A DNA stretch of 64,000 nucleotides. Origin: DATLFA01 sp039915945 (GTDB lineage Bacteria; Actinomycetota; Acidimicrobiia; Acidimicrobiales; WLNW01). This document shows positions 47,824-57,078 of the stretch, piece by piece; the first letter of the stretch is position 1; every line of letters starts with the position of its first letter. Under the pieces are notes generated by a model. The model saw only the letters and a list, made by a program, of their open reading frames with translations, did not search any database and was not told the origin of the DNA. The translations under genes were made by a program, and so were the position numbers. The DNA lies in assembly GCA_039915945.1 (NCBI GenBank), contig JBDSMH010000101.1, forward strand, positions 68,402 to 132,401. Reading direction: 5' to 3'.

Positions 47824-49422
47824 ATGAATTCGCCAGCGAGCGCGCGCAAAGGCGCGAAGCGTGCTTCGGCCCCGAAGACCGATCGTCTCTCGACGTATCG
47901 ACGAAAGCGCGATTTCGCGTCGACGCCCGAGCCCGATGGAGCGACCAGCGCGCCGTTGCCTGACGGCAACCGGTTCGTGGTTCAGCGGCACCGGGCGTCG
48001 AGCCTGCACTACGACTTGCGACTGGAAGCAGCGGGAGTGCTCCTCAGTTGGGCGGTGCCCAAAGGGCCGACGTTGGACCCTGACGTGAAGCGGTTGGCGA
48101 TGCATGTCGAAGATCATCCGCTCGACTACTTCGACTTTGAGGGCGTCATCCCGCAGGGGGACTACGGCGGGGGCGATGTCATCGTGTGGGATTGGGGAAC
48201 GTGGCGGCTCGCTGAAGGACTTGACCCCCTTGCGGCGGTCACGGCCGGAAGTCTTCACTTCGATCTCTTCGGAGAGAAGTTGGCCGGCCGATTCGCTCTC
48301 GTGCGGCGCGGGAAACCCGGCGACCGCGAGCAATGGCTGCTCATGCACAAACACGACGACGCGGCCGTGAAAGGGTGGAACCCCGAGGACCACCTGCGGT
48401 CGGTGAAATCAGCGCGCACCAATGATGAAGTACGTGCTGCGCCCGCGGCAACATGGTCGAGTACACAACTCTGGAACGGGGCGAGCGATGCGGAACTCGA
48501 GAGCCTCGATGCGTTGGGCAAGAGTGGTCAATGGTCGATCGGTGGTCTCGCGTTGCGGCTCACCAACCTCGACAAGGTTCTCTTTCCGGCAACCGGTGGT
48601 CACGTCGCCTACACGAAGCGCGATCTGATTCGGCACTACGCGTCAGTGGCGCCGGTCGTCTTGCCGTACGTCGCGTATCGACCGATCAATCTCCACCGAT
48701 TTCCCGACGGCATCGACAAGAAGGGTTTCTGGCACAAGGCCGTACCATCACATGCCCCCGAATGGCTTCGCCGCTGGGACTACGCCGACGCCGATGAAGG
48801 CGAGACCGGTACGTATGCAGTGTTGGACTCGCCGGCGGCGCTTGCGTGGGCAGCGAACTTCGGAGCTATCGAGCTGCATCCGTGGACATCGACCGCGCGC
48901 GCTCCGCACCAACCGAGCTGGGCCATGATCGATATCGATCCCGGCGCGAAGAGCACGTTCGATGATGTGATCGTGCTCGCTCGATTGCACCGCACCGCTC
49001 TCGAGCATCTCGGCATCAAGGCGGGCGCCAAGGTCACGGGCAAGCGCGGTATCCAGATTCTGATCCCCGTGGCCGATGGCTACACGTTCGACGACACGCG
49101 GGCCTGGGTCGAGAAGCTCTCGCACCTCATCGGCAACACAGTGCCCGAGATGGTGAGTTGGGAATGGGAGGTGGCGAAACGGAAAGGTCTCACGCGGCTG
49201 GACTACACGCAGAACGCCATAAACAAGACGCTCGTGGCTGCCTTCAGCGTACGGCCGGCGCCGGGAGCGCCCGTGTCCGTGCCGATCCATTGGCACGAAC
49301 TCGACGATCCCGACCTCCGGCCCGACAACTGGACGATCTCCAACATCGGGGCACGCCTGAACGAGGTCGGCGACCCGCTCGCGCCGCTGATCGGACTCCA
49401 GCAAAAACTCCCCGAACTGTGA
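47824..49422 (+). CDS. ligD: LigD-like 3'-phosphoesterase plus polymerase/primase, no ligase domain
   Basis: The product is 532 aa from ATG 47824; ATG 47776 is an alternative. Residues about 20-190 form the phosphoesterase domain (LSTYRRKRDFASTPEP, HRASSLHYDLRLEAAGVLLS, GDYGGGDVIVWDWG). Residues about 235-530 form the AEP polymerase domain (LTNLDKVLFPATGG, catalytic MIDIDPG near 369-371, GKRGIQILIPV, RKGLTRLDYTQN). The ATP-dependent ligase domain of full LigD is absent. It would process and fill ends in Ku-dependent end joining; Ku and a ligase must be elsewhere. Confidence 0.9.
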   Translation: MNSPASARKGAKRASAPKTDRLSTYRRKRDFASTPEPDGATSAPLPDGNRFVVQRHRASSLHYDLRLEAAGVLLSWAVPKGPTLDPDVKRLAMHVEDHPLDYFDFEGVIPQGDYGGGDVIVWDWGTWRLAEGLDPLAAVTAGSLHFDLFGEKLAGRFALVRRGKPGDREQWLLMHKHDDAAVKGWNPEDHLRSVKSARTNDEVRAAPAATWSSTQLWNGASDAELESLDALGKSGQWSIGGLALRLTNLDKVLFPATGGHVAYTKRDLIRHYASVAPVVLPYVAYRPINLHRFPDGIDKKGFWHKAVPSHAPEWLRRWDYADADEGETGTYAVLDSPAALAWAANFGAIELHPWTSTARAPHQPSWAMIDIDPGAKSTFDDVIVLARLHRTALEHLGIKAGAKVTGKRGIQILIPVADGYTFDDTRAWVEKLSHLIGNTVPEMVSWEWEVAKRKGLTRLDYTQNAINKTLVAAFSVRPAPGAPVSVPIHWHELDDPDLRPDNWTISNIGARLNEVGDPLAPLIGLQQKLPEL

Positions 49423-49474
49423 TCGGTGCCCTCGCGTAGTTTTGAGCGGGTAGACGCGCGGGTAAGAGGGCCGA

Positions 49475-50248
49475 GTGCGTCAACACGACCGGTGGCCGGA
49501 ATCACTATTGATTGTTCGTCACGGCCAGAGCGCGGGCAATGTCGCTCGGGACTTCGCCGAGGCCAACGGCCACCCATTGATCGATATCGCACAGCGCGAC
49601 ATGGACGTACCTCTGTCCGAACTCGGCGAGCGCCAGTCGCGGGCCGTCGGCCTTTGGCTCGCGTCCCTCGGCCGTCGGGCACCGTCGGTCGTTTTGACGT
49701 CGCCTTACGTGCGCGCCGAGCGCACCGCGTCGCTCGCATTGGCGGCCGCGGGGCTCGACCTGCCGTCGGTTCTCGACGAACGGTTGCGAGAGCGCGAATT
49801 TGGCGTTCTCGACCGCTTGACCAAGGCGGGGATACAAGCGAAGTATCCCGAGCAGGTCGAGGCTCGCAGTCGAATCGGCAAGTTCTACCATCGTCCTCCC
49901 GGCGGCGAGAGTTGGTGCGACGTGGCGTTGCGAGTGCGCAGCGTGCTCGACAGCGTCACTCGAGAACACAGCGGCCAACGGGTGATGATCGTTGCGCATC
50001 AGGTAGTCATCATGATGTTTCGCCCGCGAGCAGCACGCCGCCTGGCGTCTCACGCGAGCCACCGACGACCACCACTTGGCCTCGAGCGTGCTTGTCGGCC
50101 GTGGACCCGACCGCCGGCAGCGGCATCTCACGCAGCAGCGGCGGCACTACTTCGAGTTCGCTCGAAAGCTGATTTCACTCGGCGCACGCGAGGCGTTGCA
50201 CCAGCCATAGCGCGTCGGCGACCGCATGACCTTCGTAGTCGTTGTTGA
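49475..50248 (+). CDS. histidine phosphatase-family protein with anomalous C-terminus
   Basis: Residues 1-185 are a phosphoglycerate-mutase-like histidine phosphatase: catalytic His in LLIVRHGQSAGNVAR, LSELGERQSRAVGLW, TSPYVRAERTASLAL, LREREFGVL and the second His in VMIVAHQVVIMMFR (near 180). After about 50030 the frame degenerates into an Arg/Ala-rich tail that overlaps the convergent DUF72 gene, while the other plus frame reads DDHHLASSVLVGRGPDRRQR and RRHYFEFARKLISLGA. A frameshift or recombination junction lies near 50025. Confidence 0.72.
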   Translation: MRQHDRWPESLLIVRHGQSAGNVARDFAEANGHPLIDIAQRDMDVPLSELGERQSRAVGLWLASLGRRAPSVVLTSPYVRAERTASLALAAAGLDLPSVLDERLREREFGVLDRLTKAGIQAKYPEQVEARSRIGKFYHRPPGGESWCDVALRVRSVLDSVTREHSGQRVMIVAHQVVIMMFRPRAARRLASHASHRRPPLGLERACRPWTRPPAAASHAAAAALLRVRSKADFTRRTRGVAPAIARRRPHDLRSRC

Positions 50249-50948
50249 AGTAGGCGTAGACATCGTGTCCACCGGCGAGCCAATCGCTCATCAGCGAGGC
50301 CGCCGGCTCCAGCCGACGAGGACCGTAGCGTCCGTGGTATTTCCTCTCCATCGCAGCGGGTCCGTGGAAGCGGACGTACACCCAGTCGGTGGTGCGAATC
50401 CACGGATGATCTTCGAGCAAGTCGTGGAGGCACAGCGCGGCACCGTGGCGTCGAAGCACGTCGAACACGTCGTCATCTAGCCATGAAGGGTCACGCAGTT
50501 CGACTGCCCATCGCAGCTCCGGTGCCATAGCTATGGCGACCGTCAGGAACTCGTCCAGGCGTCCGACGTTGCGCTTCCATCGAGGCGGTAATTGGACAAC
50601 CGTCGGTCCAAGTGCAGGCCCCAGCCGTCGCGCTCGATCGAGATGGTTGGGTAGCCACGACGAGGCATCGATGAGCTTCATTCGATGTGATCCGAACGCG
50701 CCCAATTTCATCGAATAGACGAAGCCGGGGGGCGCCTCTGCCGCCCATCGCTCGACCGTCGAGACGTTTGGCAATCGGTAGAAGGTGGTGTTCAACTCGA
50801 CTGTCTCGAAGAGCGATGCGTAGCGCGCGAACCACTTTCGCTTCGCGAGCCCGTCGGGGTATACGACACCGCGCCAATCGTCGTAAGCCCAGCCCGAACA
50901 GCCGACGTGCGCGCTCGCGGGTACGTTGACGGTCCACTGCTTCGCCAT
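50175..50948 (-). CDS. DUF72-family protein, copy 2
   Basis: This 257-aa protein has the DUF72 features HVGCSGWAYDDWRGVVYP, ETVELNTTFYRLPNVSTVER, PGFVYSMKLGAFGSHR, ELRDPSWLDDDVFDVL and VYVRFHGPAAMERKYHGRYG. It is closer to the classical family than copy 1 (42428), so the two are not a recent duplication. It lies next to the LigD and phosphatase genes. Confidence 0.88.
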   Translation of the reverse strand: MAKQWTVNVPASAHVGCSGWAYDDWRGVVYPDGLAKRKWFARYASLFETVELNTTFYRLPNVSTVERWAAEAPPGFVYSMKLGAFGSHRMKLIDASSWLPNHLDRARRLGPALGPTVVQLPPRWKRNVGRLDEFLTVAIAMAPELRWAVELRDPSWLDDDVFDVLRRHGAALCLHDLLEDHPWIRTTDWVYVRFHGPAAMERKYHGRYGPRRLEPAASLMSDWLAGGHDVYAYFNNDYEGHAVADALWLVQRLACAE

Positions 50949-50963
50949 GAACGCCTTTGCCCG

Positions 50964-53900
50964 TCAGGACGCAGACGCAAACCATCCGTTGATATCGACG
51001 ATCAGTTCTGTGAATCCGTGAGCGAAGAAGCAGATGGTTCCCACAGTGGAGACCGGCGCGATCACTGCGTTGGCGATCGTCTGTCTCTGCGAATAGTTGA
51101 CCGAGGACACCTGCTCGCGCACGCCACATGCATAGACAGTGACGAAGCCCGCTTCAGACGGGTCGGTGACGGTGACGTTCAAGGACACGGCAGCAACGCC
51201 CGCCGCCGGGACAAGGCCATCAAGCCCTGTCGCGTGAACCTGCAATATGTAGTCGCCACCGAGCTTCGACTTGGGGACTACCCGCAATGCGTCGGGTTCG
51301 GTGACTCGCGTGTCCAAAAGGCGTTGCGGACTGAACCCGACGAATCCGGCTGATGTCTTGAACCAACCATTTATGTCGACAACGAGGTCGGTCTTGCTTT
51401 GCGAGTAGAAGCAAATGGTGCCCCGCGGCGAGATCGGAGCGATTACCGAGTTGGCGACGGTTTGACCTGCTACGTAGTTGACGCTCGACACGGCCGCCCG
51501 GGTCCCGCACGCGTACACAGTGATGAACCCGTCGGCAGCTGGATTCGTGACGGTCACGTTGAGCGACACCGAATCGACTCCGCTGGCGGGAACGAACCCC
51601 GCGAGATCGGTCACATTCACCTCGATCATGCCATCACTCGGGATCGGTACGTTGGCCACGGATCCCAACAGCTGATCGTTCGCGCCGACGCGCGTATCGA
51701 ACAGTCGCTTGGGTCCGATCGGGGTGAACGCCTGACCGCTAGGTAGCCAGCCGTTTATATCGACGATGATGTCTGCGAGCGACGACGCGTAGAAGCACAC
51801 GGTGCCGGTCGAAGAAACCGGTGTGATCACTGCGTTGGCGACTGTCTGTGCGATGCTGAAGTTGACGCTCGACACCGCCTCTCGCACGCCGCACGCGTAC
51901 ACGGTCAAGAAACCTGCGGCCTCGGGGTTGGTGACCGTCACGTTGAGCGACACCGCGCCTACACCGTTGGCCGGCACATAGCCGGGGAGATCGGTGAGCT
52001 GTACCGCGAGCTCGAGGGTGCGCCCGATCTGCGCCATGGGAACGCTACGAAGTACGCCCGGTGAAAACCCGATGCGCGTGTCGAAAACGCGCTTCGGGCC
52101 CACTGTTACCACCGCCACCGGTTGTGTGGGCGTTATCGGCTGGGTTGTCGGTGGCGCGGTGGTTGTCGGCGGTCCAGTGGTTGTCGGTGACGTTGCCGAA
52201 AAGGTGACGGCGATGGTTTGTGTGGCGGTGCTGATGTTGCCGGCCGGATCCGCGACGGACGCGACTGCGACGTGGGTCCCGTACGAGAGCGTCGTCGGCG
52301 TTACGTTCCACGTGCCGTCAGGCTGCACGAGCGCGGTTCGGGTTTGGCCGGCGACGGTGACGGTCACGACCGACGCGACCGCTGCCGGTGTAGCGCCGGC
52401 GATCGTTGGCGTTTGGTCATCGGTCGACACGGAGCCGCCGCCCGCGATCGAGATACCGGGAGCGACTGTGTCGATGGTGAGTGACTGGGTTGCCGATCTG
52501 GTGTTGCCCGCGGCATCCGTAACCGAGACCACGATGGGGTGCACGCCGTCGCTCAACGCGGCGGCGTTCTCGGACCAGGTTCCGTCACCGTGCACGCTCG
52601 ACGACGTCACGACGCCAGAGACCGAGAGTGTCAGCGACGCGCCCGAATCGCTGGACGATCCGCTGATCGTGGGGGAAGGATCGTTGGTCAACGCGTTCGC
52701 GCCGCCGATGATCGTTACCGACGGCGCGACGGTGTCGACAACCAACGACTGCGTCTCGCTCGCTGGGTTTCCGGCTTCGTCGACGACCGATGCGGTGACG
52801 GTCCAGGTGCCGTCGGCAACCGTCGTCGGCGTGATGTTCCATGATCCGTCTGTTTGGACAAGTGTTGTCCGAGTCTGGCCCGCGACGGTGAGCGTCACCA
52901 CCGACATCGATGGGACATCGGAGGACCCGACGATCGTCGGCGTGGCATCGTTCGTCAGTCTTGTTGGTCCATCGTCGAAGCCGATGACTGGTGGCACCGT
53001 GTCGACCGTGAGCATTTGGCTGTCGGATCCGATGTTGCCCACCGCGTCGACGACCGTCGCGTTGACTGTGTAGGCGCCGTTGCTCATGGGCGCCGCGGTC
53101 ACGGTCCAGGTGCCGTTGCTCTGCACCGTAGTAGTCAACGGCTGTGACCCGATCGTCACGGTGATCGACGCCGGTAGGTCGACCGATGTGTGGCCCGTGA
53201 GAACGGGAGTGTCGGTGGTGGTGATCGCCGTTGCGCCGCCGTCGAGAGTAACAACTGGCGGGGCGGAGTAGAACTGGTTGCTGTCGGTGGCGATCGCGCC
53301 GGTCCTGGCGAGCGCTCGACCGTTGAAGGTCGTGCCGGCGCCAACGCCGATCGCGGCTGCTGTCATCAGAGTGCCAGCGAAACTCGATCCGGCCCCGATT
53401 GCCCCGGCGCCGTCCACCTGCCAGAACACATTCTTCGCCTGCGCACTGTTAGTCAAAATGACCTTGGAACTGGCGGCGGTTGTCAGTGCTCCGCCTACCT
53501 GAAAAATGAACACTGCGTTCGGGTTGCCGTCGCCATTCAGTGTCACCGTGCCGGTGTTGCCAACGGCAGCTGCGTTCGTGTGCACGCCCGGATGCAACGT
53601 CAACCCGATGAGGTCTGCTGCGAGCGGGAAGTCGGTCGCCCGTCCGGCTGCCTCGGCGTACGCGCTTACAAGGCTGGCGTGCGCGGCCACGACCGCAGCG
53701 GCGCCCGACGCGTGCAAGGTGCCCCGCACCAGCCCTGGTGGGAATCCCGTGACGAGACCGGTCGGGGCGAGTACACCCAGATCGCCGCGCACAACGGTGA
53801 CGTCTCCCGTGACGGTGTTGCCGACCGAGGCACCCGCCAGGATCGCGAATGGCGCCGCGGCGCCAAGATCGATCGCAGCAGGCGCTGCCGCGTCGGCGCG

Positions 53901-53987
53901 AGTCGGGACCACGAGCGTTACGGCGGCCAAGGTGGATACGGCAAGGACTGCGCGAAGCAGACGTGCCGTCCGAGAGGAAGCAGTCAT
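50964..53987 (-). CDS. secreted ice-binding-like/Ig-like/VDINGW-repeat protein
   Basis: This 1007-aa protein has a signal peptide (1-34, ending RADAAAP). Residues about 38-245 are a DUF3494 ice-binding-like domain (LGAAAPFAILAGASVGNTVT, LIGLTLHPGVHTNAA, PNAVFIFQVGGALTT, FNGRALARTGAIATDSN). Four bacterial Ig-like repeats follow (about 250-620), each ending in a DAAGN/VDTVAP-type motif. After a TTTGPPTTTAPPTT linker come three ~115-residue repeats that start FDTRIG/FDTRVG/LDTRV and end VDINGW. There is no LPXTG or clear membrane anchor. Likely an adhesin or matrix protein that may bind ice or sugars. Confidence 0.86.
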   Translation of the reverse strand: MTASSRTARLLRAVLAVSTLAAVTLVVPTRADAAAPAAIDLGAAAPFAILAGASVGNTVTGDVTVVRGDLGVLAPTGLVTGFPPGLVRGTLHASGAAAVVAAHASLVSAYAEAAGRATDFPLAADLIGLTLHPGVHTNAAAVGNTGTVTLNGDGNPNAVFIFQVGGALTTAASSKVILTNSAQAKNVFWQVDGAGAIGAGSSFAGTLMTAAAIGVGAGTTFNGRALARTGAIATDSNQFYSAPPVVTLDGGATAITTTDTPVLTGHTSVDLPASITVTIGSQPLTTTVQSNGTWTVTAAPMSNGAYTVNATVVDAVGNIGSDSQMLTVDTVPPVIGFDDGPTRLTNDATPTIVGSSDVPSMSVVTLTVAGQTRTTLVQTDGSWNITPTTVADGTWTVTASVVDEAGNPASETQSLVVDTVAPSVTIIGGANALTNDPSPTISGSSSDSGASLTLSVSGVVTSSSVHGDGTWSENAAALSDGVHPIVVSVTDAAGNTRSATQSLTIDTVAPGISIAGGGSVSTDDQTPTIAGATPAAVASVVTVTVAGQTRTALVQPDGTWNVTPTTLSYGTHVAVASVADPAGNISTATQTIAVTFSATSPTTTGPPTTTAPPTTQPITPTQPVAVVTVGPKRVFDTRIGFSPGVLRSVPMAQIGRTLELAVQLTDLPGYVPANGVGAVSLNVTVTNPEAAGFLTVYACGVREAVSSVNFSIAQTVANAVITPVSSTGTVCFYASSLADIIVDINGWLPSGQAFTPIGPKRLFDTRVGANDQLLGSVANVPIPSDGMIEVNVTDLAGFVPASGVDSVSLNVTVTNPAADGFITVYACGTRAAVSSVNYVAGQTVANSVIAPISPRGTICFYSQSKTDLVVDINGWFKTSAGFVGFSPQRLLDTRVTEPDALRVVPKSKLGGDYILQVHATGLDGLVPAAGVAAVSLNVTVTDPSEAGFVTVYACGVREQVSSVNYSQRQTIANAVIAPVSTVGTICFFAHGFTELIVDINGWFASAS

Positions 53988-54263
53988 TGAAGCTCGTTTC
54001 GGGCTGCAGGGGCATCACCACCAGCAGCACCGCCCCGCTTTGATTACCCCGAGCGGGAAACGACCTTCTGAACAAGCCACTGCGGAACGAACACGACGAC
54101 GAGTCGAGCACCGTCCGGAAGCCAGCAATAGGTGGATGTCGGCACCCGTTGCCCGACTCATCGGCGCGTTGCGGTCACAACTTAGGGAATTTCTTGGAAT
54201 CTCGGTTCGGCCAAGGACCGGCCCTGACGCACTAGACCGACAGTCGACTGTTAGGGGACCGTG

Positions 54264-55184
54264 ATGCGGGTTGCGTTCATCGGGTTGGGGAACATGGGCG
54301 GCCCGATGGCCCTACGCATCCACCGCGCCGGTCACGAACTCGCTGTCCACGACCAGCGCCGTGACGTCGCGGCGGCCCTCGAGCAGGCCGGCGCACGATG
54401 GGCGGGGAGTGTCGCCGAGGTCGTCGACGGCGCCGAGGTGATCTGCCTGTCGCTGCCGGGTCCGCGACAGGTAGACGCAGTGGTCAACGGCGTCGGTGGT
54501 GTCGTGGCGCACATGAAGCCCGGCGCGGTGTTGGTCGATCACACGACCAACGGGCTCGACACCGTGTATCAAGTTGCCCATCAGTGCGCGGAAGCCGGCC
54601 TCGGGTTTCTCGACGCGCCGGTCTCGGGGGGCAGTGCCGGCGCGAACGCCGGGACTCTCGTCGCGATGGTCGGCGGAAGCAGCAATGACCTTCGTTTCGC
54701 CCGACCCGTGTTGGAGGCGTTCGCCGATCCTGTATTGCACCTCGGCGCCGTAGGCACGGGCACCGTCGCCAAGCTCGTCAACAATCAGCTGTATCTGTGC
54801 GGTGAAGTGCTGTTCCAGGAAGGCGTGGTCCTCGCGTCGAAGGCGGGTATCGATCCGTCGGTTCTCTTGGCGATGCTGGAGCGGACCGGTGTCGCCGCGA
54901 CACATGTGCGAACGGGTCCTCGCATGTTGGCTCGTGAGTTCGAAGGGGATGGGTTCGCGCTCGCGTTGGCCGAAAAGGACATCGCCATGGCTCTGGCTGC
55001 CGGCCGTGAGCTCGATGTGCCGCTCTCGACAACCGGTGCCGCGCACCAACGCTTCGTCGAAGCACTCGCCGCAGGAATGGGAGCGCAGCGCTCGTTCGCC
55101 ACGCTGACCATGATCGAACGTGCCGCCGGTTTCGAAGTGCCAATGGTTGCGCGACGACGTGAGGAAACTCCCGATGGACCTTGA
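54264..55184 (+). CDS. beta-hydroxyacid dehydrogenase (3-hydroxyisobutyrate dehydrogenase family)
   Basis: This 306-aa protein starts at ATG 54264 (GTG 54261 also possible). The NAD motif VAFIGLGNMGGPMALRIHRA is at the N-terminus, the substrate motif DAPVSGGSAGANAGTLVAMV near residue 118, and the catalytic Lys in GTVAKLVNNQLYLCGEVL near 172. It overlaps the SDR gene by 11 bp. Substrate could be 3-hydroxyisobutyrate, a tartronate semialdehyde or a steroid/fatty-acid intermediate. Confidence 0.87.
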   Translation: MRVAFIGLGNMGGPMALRIHRAGHELAVHDQRRDVAAALEQAGARWAGSVAEVVDGAEVICLSLPGPRQVDAVVNGVGGVVAHMKPGAVLVDHTTNGLDTVYQVAHQCAEAGLGFLDAPVSGGSAGANAGTLVAMVGGSSNDLRFARPVLEAFADPVLHLGAVGTGTVAKLVNNQLYLCGEVLFQEGVVLASKAGIDPSVLLAMLERTGVAATHVRTGPRMLAREFEGDGFALALAEKDIAMALAAGRELDVPLSTTGAAHQRFVEALAAGMGAQRSFATLTMIERAAGFEVPMVARRREETPDGP

Positions 55185-55935
55185 GGGACGAACTGCATTC
55201 ATCACCGGAGCGGGTGGAGGCATCGGTACGGCCGTCGCGTTGGCGCTCGCCGCGCGCGGCGTCGATGTGATCGCGGTCGATCGCGACATGGACGCCGCGG
55301 GTGCGACCGCGACGTCGGTAGGTCGAACTGGTCGTGAGGCCATAGCGGTTCGCTCGGATGTCGCGACGAATGCCGACGTGACCGCAGCGGTCGCGGTCGG
55401 GCTCGACCGCTTCGGCAAGATCGACATTTGCGTGAATGCGGTCGGTGTCGGCGGCGTCGCGCGCGTCGTTGACCACCCCGACGAATTGTGGCATCAGGTC
55501 ATCTCGATCAACTTGACGAGCGCGTTCCTCGTCTGTCGAGCCGTGCTTCCGTCGATGATCGACCGGGGCCGCGGACGAATCGTGAACATCACGTCGCGCG
55601 CCGCGTATCGCAGCAGTGCCGGCACCGCGGCCTACGCGGCGTCGAAAGGCGGCCTCCTCGCGTTCTCGTGGGTACTCGCGGTCGAGGCCGGCGAGCACGG
55701 CATCATCGTGAACAACGTCGCCCCGGGAACCACGCTGACGCCGATGGTCGAAAAAGGAATCGGCGGACCCGAGGCACAACTTCGTGAAGCGGTGCAATCG
55801 GGCGTACTGATCCAGCCGCCGCGTCTCGCCGATCCGTCGGAAATCGCCGCCGCGGTCGTGTTCCTCTGTGGGCCGGGCAGTGATTTCACGACCGGTACCA
55901 CTCTGCATGTCAATGGTGGCGCATACTGCGCATGA
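55174..55935 (+). CDS. short-chain dehydrogenase/reductase
   Basis: This 253-aa classical SDR shows TGAGGGIG (11-18), ICVNAVG, Ser141 in NITSRAAYRS and the catalytic Tyr154-x3-Lys158 in AAYAASKGG. The end LCGPGSDFTTGTTLHVNGGA is the FabG-like C-terminus. ATG 55174 lies inside the dehydrogenase gene, suggesting coupling. The pair and the following TetR gene look like one small catabolic operon. Confidence 0.9.
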   Translation: MDLEGRTAFITGAGGGIGTAVALALAARGVDVIAVDRDMDAAGATATSVGRTGREAIAVRSDVATNADVTAAVAVGLDRFGKIDICVNAVGVGGVARVVDHPDELWHQVISINLTSAFLVCRAVLPSMIDRGRGRIVNITSRAAYRSSAGTAAYAASKGGLLAFSWVLAVEAGEHGIIVNNVAPGTTLTPMVEKGIGGPEAQLREAVQSGVLIQPPRLADPSEIAAAVVFLCGPGSDFTTGTTLHVNGGAYCA

Positions 55936-55990
55936 GCGCAGGCAAGCCACGATCGGGGGACGGCCCGCCGCTATCGTTGGGTCGGGAGAC

Positions 55991-56629
55991 ATGAGCAACG
56001 CGGCAGATCGAGATCTGGGTCGTGACAAGCACATGGTCCCCATGACCGACCGCAAAGCCGAGATCGTCGGCGTGGCCGGTCGCCTCATGGCCGAGCGGGG
56101 CATCGACGGCGCATCACTGCGTCACATCGGTGACGCAGTCGGAATGCGGCGCGGCAGCCTCTACGCGCATTTCGATGCGAAAGAAGAAATCGTGGAGCTC
56201 GTATTGGGCCCGGCGTTGGCGGCATTGCGCGACGTGCTCAGCGAACCGCCCGAGCCCGGCCAGAGCGCGCTCAATCACCTGCGAGCCCGCTTCCAGGCTG
56301 CGGTCGAGTGCACCATCGAATATCGCGACGCCTTTTTGATCCTGTTTCAAGACCGTCGCCTCATCGACGAAAGCGTCCTACTGCGGCCACTGTCCGATCA
56401 GGCCAACGCAATCACTCCGCTTTGGATCAAGCTCATCGAGGCAGGCCAAGCCGAAGGGTCGCTGCGATCTGATCTGCACCCGACCACCATTGCGCTCGGC
56501 CTGTACGCGTTGCTCGTGGCCGCGTTCTCGAACCGCCACCTCGGGCTCGAAGTGGCCGGCGGTCAGTTGGACTCCGATGCGATCGTGGGCCACGTCGTCA
56601 CGTTGTTCTTCGACGGCGTGCTGACCTGA
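55991..56629 (+). CDS. TetR-family regulator
   Basis: The product is 212 aa from ATG 55991. The HTH reads ASLRHIGDAVGMRRGSLYAH (residues about 40-60); the C-terminal domain (TetR_C) contains YRDAFLILFQDRRLIDESVL. It is 55 bp after the SDR gene on the same strand, so it probably regulates this operon. Its 3' end overlaps a relic on the other strand. Confidence 0.83.
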   Translation: MSNAADRDLGRDKHMVPMTDRKAEIVGVAGRLMAERGIDGASLRHIGDAVGMRRGSLYAHFDAKEEIVELVLGPALAALRDVLSEPPEPGQSALNHLRARFQAAVECTIEYRDAFLILFQDRRLIDESVLLRPLSDQANAITPLWIKLIEAGQAEGSLRSDLHPTTIALGLYALLVAAFSNRHLGLEVAGGQLDSDAIVGHVVTLFFDGVLT

Positions 56630-56907
56630 GCAGTCGCATCGACGATCGATCGCCAGACTCGTTCGGAGGTGAGCGGCATGTCGATGTGCGTGACGCCGAG
56701 GTGGGCGAGTGCATCGATGACTGCATTCTGAACCGCCGGGGTCGCGCCGATCGTACCGGATTCACCGATGCCTTTGACGCCGAGCGGATTCATGTGGGTG
56801 GGAGTAACCGTCGTTCGCACATCGAAGCTCGGGAACTCGGCCGCGCTCGGAATGCCGTACTCGGCAAAGTTGGTGGCAAGAGGATTGCCCGCGTCGTCGT
56901 AGACAAC
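56563..56907 (-). pseudogene. molybdenum hydroxylase large-subunit C-terminal remnant
   Basis: The frame reads YDDAGNPLATNFAEYGIPSA, then MNPLGVKGIGESGTIGATPA and VQNAVIDALAHLGVTHIDMP, the C-terminus of a xanthine dehydrogenase/CoxL-type subunit. About 660 residues are missing. At 56908 it is joined to the 3' end of a solute-binding protein on the opposite strand. The intact homologue at 61496 is a different family member. Confidence 0.8.
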
Positions 56908-56913
56908 CCGGTC

Positions 56914-57060
56914 CAGATGCAGACCATCTGGAACGACACCGCACCGAGCGCAATCATCCGGGCGGGTGAACCGACCGTCGTCTGGGGCAACAACGTGCAC
57001 GGCCTCACCTTCAACGGAGAGATCATCGTGCACTTCGACAAGGCCTACATCGCGAAGTAG
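56914..57060 (+). pseudogene. family-5 solute-binding protein C-terminal remnant
   Basis: The last ~48 residues (QTIWNDTAPSAIIRAGEPTV, VWGNNVHGLTFNGEIIVHFD, KAYIAK) resemble the end of ABC peptide-binding lipoproteins; the intact protein at 59470-61370 ends FDKAWIDK. The 5' part is lost at the junction with the molybdenum hydroxylase relic. Confidence 0.62.
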
Positions 57061-57078
57061 CGCAGTCGGCGAGCTCGA

